Counted from the stretch's first letter, positions 34,930-47,300 are shown. The stretch is 64,000 nucleotides of DNA from Trichopria drosophilae (GCA_030407085.1 CM059582.1:23263001-23327000); one strand, 5' to 3'. Program-made: numbers and translations. Notes: a model not told the origin generated them from the sequence alone.

Positions 34930-35880
34930 AAATTTCAATTTGATTGCAATATTCGTCGATTCACTTTTTACAAATATACCCATTGAACTGGTCATTAATC
35001 TCATTGAACGTAGATACAACAAACTACAATTGTCTACCATCCACCTAGACGATTGGTTACAAGCGACTAACTTTTGAATGAACAATACGTATTTTTGGTT
35101 TAATGAGAAATTCTATAGACAAACAGAACTCCTATGGATTTCCCAATTTCACCTATTCTAGATAACATGGTTATGGATGAACCTGAGGTGCATTGTTTAA
35201 AAAAACTGTAAAAAAAGATTAAATTCTTGGAACTTTCATTCACTCGACATAATAATTCTAATGTTATGGAGTGGTACCTACTATTTCTAGAAGAAATTTG
35301 AATTACAAATCAAATCATCCTCACGCACACACAAAACTGCAATGGTTTATAATTTAACTGACAAAGCTATTTTGCTATCTGACAACTATTTTCACAATAA
35401 AAATATCAAAATTGTTAAAGATATTTTATTAGATAACAATTAACCACCTCAGTTTATTAATAAATATATAAGTAAACGAAGATCGGTTTTATACCTAGGA
35501 CCTCTTGATAACAGTAATGACATAAACAACAGCAATTATAAAAAATAAATTGTATTTCGAGTGGTTATATATATTCAAGGATATATCGAAAATCTTCGTT
35601 CTAAATTAAGAAAAAAGAACGTTTCCCTAATTCCTAGAGCAAATCAAATGTCATCTATTTTATTAAAAAAGTGCGGTTTTTTACATGATGAATGTCTACG
35701 ACATGACATGAAAATCCAACAATTTTCATTGGTGACTATATAGATATATTTTTTATTTTTTCTGTTTAATTAATTGTGTAAAAAATGAGTGTAAAGAATT
35801 GGTGAATAAAAATTCTATCCTTGTCCACAGTTCTGAAGATGACAACATGGATCGTTGAAACGTCAACATTAATTAATTAG
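34930..35880 (+). pseudogene. Degenerate Penelope-like retroelement
   Basis: Fragments of Penelope-type reverse transcriptase appear in the expected order but in shifting frames. They are: SLFTNIPIELVINLIE (from 34961; usual form SLFTNVP near catalytic motif A); NTYFWFNEKFYRQ (35080-35118); MDFPISPILDNMVMDE (from 35134; usual form MGSPLSPI, motif B); KFLELSFTRHNNS then WY (35220-35276); MVYNLTDKAILLSD (from 35342) with FHNKNIKIV; and, after a stop in the position of a usual Tyr, PPQFINKYISKR. YIENLRSKLRKKNV (35576-35617) follows. The segment that should carry the YxDD catalytic motif, between 35210 and 35220, is deleted. No GIY-YIG endonuclease is visible. The 3' region ends CTGAAGATGACAACATGG plus GTTGAAACGTC (35833-35864), a signature of many insect Penelope-like 3' ends. 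It is a dead copy; the 5' limit is uncertain. Confidence 0.85.
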
Positions 35881-36040
35881 TCTTGTTTTTTATTATTTTT
35901 TGACACGAGATGATCGCTGACTATTGCTCTCAAATTTATTTATTATACTATATAAGAATGAGTTGAATAAACAATAATATTTTATATAAATGGAAGAAAT
36001 AAGTTCAATGACCTCTGAAATTCACTCGTACCTCAAATTG
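35881..36040. other. AT-rich spacer after the Penelope-like relic
   Basis: Nothing supported; a 19-codon frame opens at ATGGAAGAAATAAG near 35991 but is probably chance. Confidence 0.4.
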
Positions 36041-36048
36041 TACAGCTA

Positions 36049-36077
36049 ATGGCAGATTCCTTCGTCTGCGATGAAAG
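36049..36077 (+). CDS. Candidate mini exon before a consensus donor, weak
   Basis: ATGGCAGATTCCTTCGTCTG and the next nine bases run into GAAAG|GTAAGT, an exact donor consensus at 36078-36083. The frame reads MADSFVCDE and splits a codon. An acceptor-like TTGTACAG lies just before the ATG. CGTCTGCGA and TTCGCAGACG flank the donor as an inverted repeat, and TATAAAAG occurs at 36089-36096. The signals are suggestive of a first exon or of a promoter, but nothing identifies a gene. Confidence 0.2.
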
Positions 36078-36619
36078 GTAAGTCAAGTATAAAAGAGTAA
36101 ATTCGCAGACGTGGTTCTTCGATTGGCAGTTTGAACATCGGTTAAGATTTAACCGTAGCTGGGGAAAACTCGACAGAATATTTCATAACCTTTATATCTG
36201 TATGATGCGAGTTAGCACTTTTCCCTCATCGTAAAATTTCGCGTAAATTTTTATTTCACATCCGTAAATCAATGGTTTTAAACGCAACCTAAGATCATTA
36301 CTTGGAATCTCATCTTAATTTCCAGAGTACGAGATTGTTGTGGGATCGATATTTTGTTGTGGTTACTCGTTTTCTTGAATGGTCCTTTTATTCTATATAT
36401 TAGGTGTTTATTTATCTCGTCTCTGCCATTTTTCCTCAAAATCGGTCTTCTCGCGTTGTATCGAACAGTTTCCACTGAATAAAGAACTCGTATATCGGTC
36501 TGTTTTCCTTTTCGAGCTCTTTTACGATAACACGATTCGAGATGAATATATTGTCTACTTCAATTCTTCTCCTTCACAATCCTGATTGGATTTCAGGCAG
36601 CAGACATTTTTCTCCAACG

Positions 36620-39600
36620 TTTCTGTCTTATTACAAAAAATACATAGCATTTGTATCTTAAATTTTACTCATTAATTTATTCGTAAATCCGTATTTTATT
36701 ATTTTTATAATTTTGTTAAATACTTCACAATAAACTATTCAAATATTTATTTAAAAAAAAGGACTTTCGGGGTTTTACTTTGAATCTTGATATTCTTTCT
36801 ATGGCATCGCCTCTTTTAGTACATCTTGGAGCTTTAATATTTTCTCAATGCTACATTCATTTTGGCTTAACTCTAATTTTCGCGGTTCGCTCTTCCTTGA
36901 ATTCATGGTGATTAATAACGTCTGGTGATCTGATCCTCTCACCTACTTTCGCACTTTTTATTTTGACTACTTTCTTTCATTGGACAATCTGTGACTGAAA
37001 ACCCGATATTGAACTGCATCCATTAATTTTGCATGCGACTTTTTTACACGGATGTTTCAATTCGACAAATCACTTTTCACCCTTTATTTGCTCTTATTTT
37101 CGGTTGAAGTAACTGTTTTTTTGTATCACGACTTCTGAATCGTGTTATTATGTTTTTTATGTTAACTTAATTCAGTATGAAGTGGAGTATAAATATATAT
37201 TAAAGTAAAACACGTAATGGTGTTCGACAAGATGAGAAATCGGGTTAAAACAGAAAAATATATCTAAAATTGTAACCTGAATGAAAGAGATAGCAGAAAG
37301 AATTCAGTACTCGACATAGGATTACAGAAAAGCGACAGTAACTGGAAAGAGAGACGTTTCAACAGAAAAGTTAGATAAAATGCTTTGAAAATGCTCTAGG
37401 AAAAATAATATAAAAAACTCTAACCATGTAAAAGGAAGCTGCAGCCAAAGAGAGGAAAAATCAAACAAATGGAAGCAATTTTTTCCGAACTTATGGGTCA
37501 AACATAAAACGGAAATTATTAAATAAAAACAAATATTGTTTTATCTTAATCTTTATCGATTTTTTAAATCATTTCTGTTTTTACAAGACTTTTTTCCAAT
37601 GAAATTGACGGAGTTCACTTTTATTAAACGTGATAGATTTGTCAACTTTATTATCTTTCTGTTAAAGGATTCCATCGTTTAATAACGAAAACTATTTCTT
37701 TAATATCGTTGGATGTATAGTAAGTTTTTACCAATTTAAAGTTTATCATTTCTAACAGTTCACGATAGTTTTCTCCTCGTTATTAACTGTCATTTACTGT
37801 AATAAAGGAGTTCAATTAAAGTATTATGGAATAATATTTTTTGTATATGATAAATTTGATATTTGAAATTGCTGTTGCCTTTTTTATTATTTTTTTTTTA
37901 AGTTTGGATTACTAACGATACTAACCAAACGATACTAAACATTACGAATATAATGTAATGCTCTATTTTTTTTCTAAAGCTTAGATTTGTTTGGTTTTAA
38001 TATTTCTATAAGTATTCATTTATTATACTTAGTTATCGAAAGAGTATCAGATTTTTTCATTTGTTTAGTAAGATTTTCAATCAACCTAAACGATCTGTAA
38101 TATTCAAATGTGAAATAATTAGACAATATTAATTGTTTATCCAACAAAGAATTATTAAAATTATAAAAATTAATTTTTTTGATATCAAAACCTACCTTGT
38201 TTAGTAATAAGAAACTTCGTAATCACGGGGAACGTTTATACTCAACCATGTTACAAGTATTGCTTCGTCATTTGAATAATGGAATCTTCAAATCCTGATA
38301 AATTGGAGAGGATCAAAGAAGAATGAAAATGAACTTGCAGTAATATATTGCTGAACTACGGGTCTTAAACTCGGATTCTAGTTACCTCCGCTCTCGTCCA
38401 TTTAAATTTTTACAGTCTTTAATTTGGCCTATGTCTGAATGCGAGCTGTTATTTTGAACAGCTTTTTTTTTACCGACCGTAGTCTCAGTGAAACAAAATA
38501 CCCCGAGGGTATTCTGCGGTGGTCGACTTTTTTCCGGTTACTGCACTTTAAAAAGGGACTCCTTTGAACTTGCCTTAAAACATAACGACAAACAGAACTA
38601 GGTTAATTACGTGAATCGCGGATTAATTAATTTTACATACATATATGACAATTCAATGCTGCTTTTCATTATTGACTTCGTTTTTAAGACATTATTTATG
38701 AATTATACTAAGTGTTTTCAGAAAAGTAGTTCCCGTTGAGTGGAAAACAAATTTTAGCAAAAAAATATTTGTGAGATGAAAATTTAATCGAGTTGATAAT
38801 TCGTTGAATTTCTTGATTGTTGGTACCAATTTCTTTAGTACAAATTCTTGGTACATTTTCATAAAAATAAATGTTATGAAACGCCGAAAATTATTAAATA
38901 TAACTGAATCTATTACAATTTACGACCGATATTACTTACGATGTATAAGGTAATAAAATCCTAAAATAAGCAGTACTTAAAATAATAAACTGTAATGTGA
39001 AAAGTCGAGATAGGAATGTTAACACTTGAAAGTTATTTAATCAATACAAACTCGATTTCTTACGAAATAAAAATGGTCAACATAGATAAAACCGTCTTGA
39101 ATTAAAGAAACCTTAAGGACACTCTATATAAGAGCAAAATAGTACGTCGTAAGTGATATGTTTTTATACACGTTATTGTTAGACATTTTTCATGTACTGA
39201 TTTACGTGAGCGAAATTGAATTAAATAAGCACAAAGTTGGATAAAAATATATTTGTTAAAAAATTGTATCCTAATGTACTATTTTCATTGTTTCTAAGAA
39301 GTAAACATCTGCAGTGGAAAAAGCCACTCTAGTCAGACACGGTAATTCAATCGCATTTCAGTTTCATTTTCACTCAGCGTTAAGAGGGTGCGTAGCTTAT
39401 TTGGTACATCGAAGGGAGACTCACTTTTTTTCGAAAAAAACCTAACAAGGTACCACAAATGACGTCATCTAAAGCAACCTTTGACTTGATGAATTATATT
39501 TTAAGGTCACTGCACACGAATTCAACGTTCGTTTTACTTCATCACCTCAGGAATTTTTTCTAACCTTAAAACATATGGATCTTACGTGACTTACAGCATT

Positions 39601-40790
39601 TTGTGAAGACTGGCGAATTTATTTTAATCTTGGTATCATGAGATTTCTGGGGATACTTAATTATGAATTTGGAGGTCAAATTTTCAAAATGCTTTTTTTA
39701 AAAACTTAGTATGCAGAAGTTTTTGAGAATCCTGATTACAAAATTGAAATCAGATTTTCTCAATCAATATTCGATATCATGTCAAGATATAATTTATTTT
39801 GAAATTCAAAAATCAACCATTCACAGGAACAACAATGGCAAGGAAGTTTCTATTTCATTTGGAGTCCGTTAAACATTCAATATTTGTAAATTGAGATTAA
39901 CAATTATTCGTCACGTTTTTAGAGTTACTACGAGTTTTTAATAGCTATAGATGGTATCTTTAATACTTTCCCTTTATGTTGCTTGAACATGTATAAAAAG
40001 AATTCTTAAGTAGCTAAAATGTAACCTATAGAATAATGATGAAATAAATAAAAATAGAATTTGGAAGATCTAAAAGAAATTATCCAGAGAACGCGGAAAG
40101 TTTGAAAAAAAGTGTGTGTATAAGAAAGATTTTATAATTCTAATAGCTAGAACAAAACTAGTAAGTAAACCCAGGACATTTTGATTTTACAATGCAAATG
40201 TAGGAGGGTGATTTTATTCCAGCTTCCTTTATTCTGATAACTCATATCACTCTTTTTTCAATCTTTATTTTTCGGTCCTTCTTAGGATGTATATATTTTG
40301 AAGGTTACAACGTTACAAATTGTATAAGTAAATGATGGGCGAGTTCTCTTTTCTTATATTACAATAGTATATTTTTCCAGAAATGTAATTTTCGATTCGT
40401 AATCAGAAACAGCAAAAAGCTCCATAGAAATCAAGTTTGTTAAAAATATAAGAATATTATAAGAAGTTCACGAGCATATTGTATCGGACATTTAGGATTT
40501 TCTATATAGGTTTTGACATTCATAGTCGGCTACCTTAGAAACCGTTCGGTACTAAGATTGAGATAATGACATCAGTATTTAAAACATATTGTTTGTGATA
40601 TGCACTCCACTCCACTTATGATTCGTATTTTGATATTAAATAAATTTTTTCTCGATTTTCTTGTGGTCTTATGTAAAAATTTAAGCGTAAAAAGCACCCT
40701 TGTGTCATAATACTGTCAATTTATTATTTTTGCATCTTCGAAAACTTCAAAATTGTACATACCAGTTGCTGATTTGAGAGGAATGACCGG
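36620..40790. other. Long AT-rich stretch, no recognisable genes
   Basis: Slightly GC-richer patches occur at 38370-38570 and 39300-39480, the latter with an exact CRE palindrome TGACGTCA at 39460-39467. No exon with protein-like content was found. Frames at 36278-36585 overlap on both strands and look like chance. Confidence 0.45.
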
Positions 40791-40797
40791 TTGAACA

Positions 40798-40955
40798 AAT
40801 TCGGTTAAAGTACGATGACAACTAAAGTTTTAAAAAACACCGTCAAATCCGCGAATTATACATAGGAAAATGCAGTAATTTCAGTAGTAAAATCCAGCAT
40901 TTTTCTATGCATAATCCGCAACTTTGACAACGATTTTTTAAACTTTCCCAGATGG
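40798..40955. repeat. Hairpin repeat, copy 2 (AAGTAGTAA family)
   Basis: The left arm, AAAGTTTTAAAAAACACCG through ATACATAGGAAAATGC, and the right arm, GCATTTTTCTATGCATAATC through TTTAAACTTT, are inverse complements over about 50 bp with some mismatches. It begins TTCGGTTAAAGTA, as copy 3 at 44130 does (TTCGGTTAGAGTA). It is a palindromic, non-coding element. Confidence 0.7.
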
Positions 40956-41026
40956 TAAAACATTCAAATTATCCATTAGATGTTAGTTCTCATCTTACCA
41001 TACCCGAATTCGTCAGTTTCGGAGGT

Positions 41027-41896
41027 TCCCCGAGCGGAAAATTATTCAGGCTGGAATCAGGTCCTGATCATGAAGCCTGTGAACAAAATCAGGTCTTGAT
41101 ATGTCCTCTTATCAGGCTCTGGCATATCGTGTAACGCTTTATCTATTAAGGCTCTGATCAGGGAAATGTACAGGACCTGATCTGGACCTTACAATTTCCA
41201 ATATTTCGCATGCTTTCCAAATTTCATGGTGAAAATAGTTAGAATAGTATTTCAAAACAACAAATTAATTTTTAATGACTATTGATAAAATACTAATGAT
41301 AAAAATAAATTTCTATTTGACAAGTAAAAAGGCTGCAAAATAAAAAATATTATTTACACATATATACGAATTCTATACATATCTATCACATACAATGTGT
41401 AAAATATGCTGTGCCGAAACGTTCCTACAAGTAGGCTAATATACAAAATAGAAATACATTTCCTCAACAGGAATGAAGTACACGCGCGATCACGCCTAGT
41501 GGCTACTGAACGAATTACATAAAATTTAGAATTTAAAAATTCTGGCGTCCTGATCAGGCTCTGAGCAGGCCCCCTGATCTGCCCCTGATTTGTAATTTCT
41601 AAAGCAGTTAGGGATTCCCGGAAATTGAAAATAAGGCATGCCTTATAAATTCATGACTTGGTCTTGATATAGAAATTCACAGGCTTCCCTATATCAGTTA
41701 TACTTTATTTTAACATAATCAGGGTTTAATCAGGGCATATTGGGGAACCTGATCGGGATAACTTACTGGAACCTGATCGTGAGCTGATCAGGTTACATTC
41801 AGGAGTAGCTGATCACGTATGCCTTACTGGAGCCTGATCAAGAACGCCTTACTGGAACCTGGTCAGGCCCTGGTAGATATTTAGGCTGCCTGGAGG
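41027..41896. mobile_element. Element saturated with CCTGATCAGG words
   Basis: At least thirteen copies of CCTGATC, GATCAGG or the full palindrome CCTGATCAGG cluster near both ends (41060-41190 and 41545-41870), with a more ordinary AT-rich centre. Approximate inverted ends are CCCCGAGCGGAAAATTATTC at 41028 and, reading inward from 41896, CCTCCAGGCAGCCTAAATAT. The word CTTACTGGA-CCTGATC recurs three times near the right end. No transposase frame is present. The ends align only loosely, so the limits are approximate. Confidence 0.7.
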
Positions 41897-42059
41897 GCGG
41901 AAATCACTTATAATCCCGGGCATCCTCTTTTCTCAATGAAAAGCATTTGCAACCATATTTATACTTACAAAGTAAATATTACATTTTTCATCAAAAAATT
42001 TTTCGTGGTTTTCATATTGTCGGTATTATTCTTATTCTAAACGATTTGCGTTTTAGAAA

Positions 42060-42720
42060 AGGTCATACCTTCGCTAACAAGCACGGTTACGTTCTATAAA
42101 AGGTTGGACGGAAAAAGCAATTGGCGTTTTCGTTCGGCGAACAACGACGTTTAAGAAACCCGATAACAAAGCTCGCTCGTAAAGGACAGGGATCAGAAAT
42201 TGCATTAAAAAAAAAATGAACGGTTCCGCTTCGATTAACAATGGAGAGTGTTCGACCTCTCGATGCCGCCACTCGATCGCTTGTTGGAAACCGGCGTCGT
42301 GCCTACCAGGGAATTCGATGGAGCGCGCTTATCCGGCCCTACGCTATCCCTACTGACCGTAAAATCCTGAAGGCTAAAATATTGCCGGTGCTGCAGAGCT
42401 ACGAGATTCCACGATCATCGAACTACGTGCGATAACGGGCCGTCATGCTACCTCCATCGGGAATATAGTCGATGCGATCTTTCATTCTCGACGTTTTATA
42501 AAAACGAGACGAAAATCCTCGGGCGTTTGTCATTAATGCCTCGTTACCCCTATCTTTGACAGAAAAACAATAGTTTCGTTCAAGGTCGGCAGCTGCGAAA
42601 TATGTGTTATTCGGCGATTATGAACGCTTCCGATGTAAAATTGCACGAATTTTTTGCATGCTCCGAGAACGTAAAAGTACAATTCGTTTTCGATGCTCGC
42701 TGGAGGATTTGTTTTTACCA
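42060..42720. promoter_or_regulatory. GC/CpG-rich island with TATAAAAGG box
   Basis: The block is clearly GC- and CpG-rich. TATAAAAGG at 42095-42103 is a textbook TATA box on the plus strand. Downstream is the palindrome TTCGGCGAA near 42134. A 64-codon plus frame starts at 42241 (MESVRPLDAATRSLVGNRRR), and minus frames at 42087-42272 and 42533-42721 also stay open. Opposing open frames in GC-rich DNA argue for base composition over coding. A promoter with 5' exon or a conserved enhancer are the main options. Confidence 0.35.
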
Positions 42721-43040
42721 AACTTCGTAAAACTGGAATGGAAACACAGAAATTACATCACAATCTAATTTAAATCGGAAGTCACTGGAACTAACGTTAT
42801 GCTTATATCAAAAATAAGTTAAGCACATAATCGTAAGTGAATACGTTGTCTTACCATACGTTCTGTTACTACTTAAACGCAGTTTTGAAGAAGAAAAGAA
42901 AAAAAAAAGAAAAAGAAACTTTTCATTCGAAATTCTTTGAAGGTAGATTTTGAGCATTGACGAACTGGTCCATTGTAGATACAGTAACGGTTTTTAGCTG
43001 TAATAATGCAAACTGTTAACTGATTTGCAAAAATTGTTGT

Positions 43041-43233
43041 GGCTGGGGAACAAAGTTCCGAAAATCAATACACCAAAAGGCCAAAATTTCGATATGGCAT
43101 GGTTTCAACGAAATTTTCTTTACTTTGTTTGAAAATTTGGAAATAAGAAAACAAATAAAAATACCTTGGGCTTGCGCAAAATCGAAATTTTAGCCCTTCG
43201 GGGTTTTGATTTTCGGAACTTTGTTCCTGCGCC
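43041..43233. mobile_element. 193-bp MITE with about 50-bp inverted ends
   Basis: The left end, GGCTGGGGAACAAAGTTCCG, and the inverse complement of the right end, GGCGCAGGAACAAAGTTCCG, agree closely. Both continue AAAATCAA-AC-CC-AA-GGC, then AAAATTTCGAT. No open frame and no clear target-site duplication. It is a compact non-autonomous DNA element. Confidence 0.8.
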
Positions 43234-43453
43234 TAAGTAAATGGCGCATGTTTTCCACCAAAGATACTTGAAAACAACGTTTACAAAAATGACAAATAGT
43301 TCGTCCAATTCGGACCTCGTTTTTTTATCTCTTTTTCAATTCAAGTGTTAGCAATGTATTTCTGTTTTTCTTGTTTTAAATAGTATTGTAATGAAGTGCG
43401 AGAGAATCAAAAACAATAATTATAAATAAATCAACAACAGTGGCTTTCTCGTG

Positions 43454-43810
43454 TATTTCGGCCTAGTGGTATGACTATATATTATGTATATTTTTGTGTA
43501 TGTCAGAGTTTATCCAAAACCCAATACCCATATAACATAATCAAAATGCAAATGCGGTACCATTCATGATCTTACAGTTATGTAACGTCATTGTGGTTAA
43601 AGAATAATAAGGTTATAAGTTAGACGTTTATAGGGTTATGAGTTTAGTTGAAAAATCAATATGTTGCCAGGTTCTAGATTTTAAATTGTTTGGGATTAGC
43701 GGGTTTAGCAGTTTTAATTGATTTTAGAGTCCATTTTAAGGTTATGGTCAAACCCTGGTTTGCCTGGATTAACCAGACTGCAGATGTGGATTCAGCGACC
43801 CCAAAGAATA
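43454..43810 (+). repeat. SINE-like copy, tRNA-derived head
   Basis: TATTTCGGCCTAGTGGT at 43454-43470, followed by ATGAC, resembles the A-box region of a tRNA (GGCCTAGTGGT). About 40 bases later CAGAGTTTATCC is a decayed B-box (GGTTCGATCC type). The later segment with GCAGATGTGG and TTCAGCGACCCCAAAGAA may be the SINE tail. The small frame at 43690-43884 is not a gene. Confidence 0.45.
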
Positions 43811-43879
43811 TATATATCAATCATACCATTCCAAACAAATATCCATTCAAACACCCAAGTCCAAGAAAAACATTTTTTA

Positions 43880-43970
43880 GTTGATTTTTGAATGTTATTG
43901 CCAAACCCTCATGGGGTTACATCGACTTCGCAGTGAAAAACTTACACACAGACCACTAGGCCGAAATAAC
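43880..43970 (-). repeat. Second SINE-like head in opposite orientation
   Basis: The 17 bases TATTTCGGCCTAGTGGT recur exactly on the minus strand (43952-43968). Downstream on that strand CACTGCGAAGTCGATGTAAC then CCCATGAGGGTTTGGCAA matches the anticodon-arm to T-arm order of tRNA-derived SINEs, with the B-box decayed. Together with the plus-strand copy it forms an inverted pair about 480 bp apart. Confidence 0.5.
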
Positions 43971-44129
43971 ATTTTTTTTTGTGTGGCTGTATAATTTTCG
44001 GAATTCCTACTATGAACTATATAAGAATTGGAAACTTTAATCATTGTAATTAAGAATATTACACAAAGGAAAATGGCCACGAATATTCGTGATTTTCACC
44101 GTCGAGATGGAACCTCCGAAACTAATAAA

Positions 44130-44327
44130 TTCGGTTAGAGTATTATGAGAGCTAACACCTAATACCAAATTTGAGTGTTTTATCATGAGGAACTTTAAAA
44201 AATCGTTGATGAAGTTGCGAACTTTACATAGAAAAAAAGCAGTTATCTAAGTAGTAATAGTCCGTCGTCTTCTGTTAGCAATATAAACCGACTGTTACTA
44301 CTTGGATTACTGCTTTTTTTTACGTAT
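44130..44327. repeat. Hairpin repeat, copy 3 (AAGTAGTAA family)
   Basis: ACATAGAAAAAAAGCAGTTA, then CTAAGTAGTAATAG, is followed after about 35 bases by the imperfect inverse complement GACTGTTACTACTTGGATTA plus CTGCTTTTTTTTACGT. The upstream part aligns with copy 2 (TTCGGTTAGAGTA, GAACTTTAAAAAATCGTTG, GTTGCGAA). It is palindromic and non-coding. Confidence 0.7.
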
Positions 44328-47300
44328 TATCTGTACTAAATATTTTATGTATTTAGCCGCTATAATCAAGAGTTCTGTCGCGGCAATGCAATATAGTCAG
44401 GTTAAAAACACCTTTTTCTTCGTTTTACACCAGTATTTAAGGTACATCACAGGATGCCATACTTTACTAAATATTTACTGTTTATTTTTTAGTCAAAAAA
44501 ATCGTAAAATCAAGTACTTATAACGATTTACATTTATAAAATTACAAATTATTTAAAAACTTGCGTGCAGGGTTGGTGTGTTGGATCCCTGCTGATCAGC
44601 ACCGCCAACAGCCTAATGCGAAACACTTTGTAAGACAATAGTCCTGATAATAATAGGTGGGGTTCTTTTTTCCACATTTGCAATAGTAAAATATATTTTT
44701 CTGGCCTTATATATCTCCTTTTAAATTTAATTTTTTGTGTATATTCACATCAGAATGAGACGTGTTTATCCCTTTTTGTTTACAATTTATAAATATGCCG
44801 TCTCTCCAAAAAATTTACTTTCATATTTATTTAATACGAGCGACGAAGAAAAACTGTTTTTATTCTCTATATGAGAATTCATTTTATTTATTACATTATT
44901 TTAAAAAATAAGATACAAAATTGTTAAACAAAAATTTTAATATATGCTGGTTTTGTAACTGAAATGAAATACTTAGCATAAAATAGACAATTGAAACGTA
45001 AAAATTTGTCACCATCAAGACAGTACGTTAGCCATAAGTAGTAATGGACTATCAGGCGAGACGAAGTAATGTATTTCACTCGGCTTTCTTTGAAACGCAT
45101 TCAGTTTTGAAAATGTAGTTACAATATATAAGGATCATTAATAACTTTTATATCTATTTATTGCTACCTATTATTATCTCCATTCCTCGAAAACAAAATT
45201 ATTACTCAGAAAATGGTATTGTTGATGCAAATAAACATATTTTTTGTAGTTGCTAAACTTTATCCAGACAATTTATGACAAAACTGTTGAACATCATTAC
45301 GATAATTTAATATACAAATTAAATATTAATCTTAATAACATACCAAAAATGTATATTCTACATTTTCGGACCGTTGCCGTTTTAAAAGAAAAAGAAAATA
45401 AAGCAACAGTAGAATATTGACAACGGTCAGTATGGGGTACTCTTTTTTTTTTTATTAAATTTTCTTCCTCCACCTCAAGTTCATTTCCAAAATCCAATTG
45501 ATCAGCTATTACTTATTTCTCGACTAACAACAGAAAGTTATTCCTCACAAGATCAACCCCAGTGTTTTCAGAAAACTGTGAGCAGAAATATTTATAAAAG
45601 AAAATTGTGGAAATGAATTTGAGGTTAGGTTTTCAGAGTAATTCTGCTTTCGAAATTCTCTGAAGTAATTTTCTTAAAGTTTTTCTAATTCTGAAATCAT
45701 AATTTTGACACAAATTTGGTAATTTTAAGCTAATGTACAACTTTGAAGTCTTAAAACTTTGAAGATATTTTTCAACTTATATTTACATCATTTTCTACTT
45801 GAATTTTCATATGTCTTTTTTAGTTAACAATTTCTTGCTCGAAAAGTGGAACATTTTACTTAATTGGGACATTCTGACTTAGTTGAAACGAATCATCTTG
45901 CTACTTAAACAGCCATATGCATTGTACTGCAATATTTTTAACTAAATATCTGCAAATATTTCATATATAAATAAATACGTGACATTTGAAAATTAAATGA
46001 GTGTATAGAAATAATAAATATTGAAAATTCAAGATTTTATTAAATTTTTTATGATAATCCCTGCTAATTTATTATTAAAAGTATTGAAGTATGTTAATTA
46101 TAACAGGTTTTTATATTTCGATATAATTTATGTCCAAAATTCGTTTGTAAATAGAATTAGAACTAACGTTTGGGTTATATTATTAATTTGTTTCGTAATA
46201 ACGATGATATTATGGAAAATGTCTAATAATTTTCAATGTATTTTTTAGTTTCATAAATTAGTCTTATTTTGTCAAGCAATGTGTAACGTGAGATTGGCGC
46301 ATCTACTAGGAGGTCAACATTTTTTTCCTTACACATGTCAAGTTTATGTTATTAAATTTTGCGAGTTCATAATATTCAAAGCATGGTATTTACTGATCTA
46401 ATATATTAAGGACAGTTGTTTACTATAAAATACTATAGAATTACTTTTATTTATATTGTTTGGTTGTGAATTAAAATTTCAATAGTTCTAAGATAATATT
46501 CTTCTATCTTCAGCGTGTTACATTTTGATTTACATGCTTCTTTTCCTCATGTCCTCTCACTAACATAAAAAAAAAATAATAGATAAAACATATAACAACA
46601 TTTTACGATTATTCAGTTTCTATTTCTTAAATTTCTGCTTCATCAGAGTTTGTTGAATTTTCAACTACATTTATAAATTGCTTAAAATAACCATGTTCTA
46701 AATTGTCATAAACATTAAAAAATCCGTTATATTATTTACATAACAACAAAATTGTTCATAGTTTACATTAACATAGAATTCATAAACAATTGTTATATTC
46801 GGCATATAACATATGCTATTTCCAATTAATTAATTTTCTGGACAATTTACTATATGGAAATTTAATCAAAATATCTCTGTAAATAGTAATAAAAGTTTGC
46901 ATTTACACCCCAGTAAATTCTATAACATAACAGAACTCCAAATAATTAGAAACATGGGAGTGCACAAATAGAAATGTAGGATAGGTATGGTAAATATTAT
47001 ATCAAACAACCAGTATAACTAATAAATAAATATTTTATTTGTAGAAGAACATCAAAATAAATGGAAGTACATAGCTTTAATTGAAAGTACCACTACAGTA
47101 TTGTATCACTCTGTGTTTTACATGAAAATTGTTACCTCGGTATTATTTTCTGCATTAAACTTAAAATGCCAAGTAATTAATATTATTACTCTGGTTCCTG
47201 TATTTACTATTAATCATTATTTAAGTAATTAAACCGATATTTAACAAATTATTATTATTTAAATAGAAACCATATCTAAATTAAAATATTTATATTTAAC

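Noticed and set aside
39460..39467. Exact CRE palindrome TGACGTCA (also at 14865 and 60177)
   Set aside because: Three 8-mers in 64 kb are only mildly more than expected, and at 39460 and 60177 no other promoter signals accompany them.
44570..44630. Foldable GC-richer patch resembling a structured RNA
   Set aside because: The stems are short and partly exclusive, with no known RNA signature.
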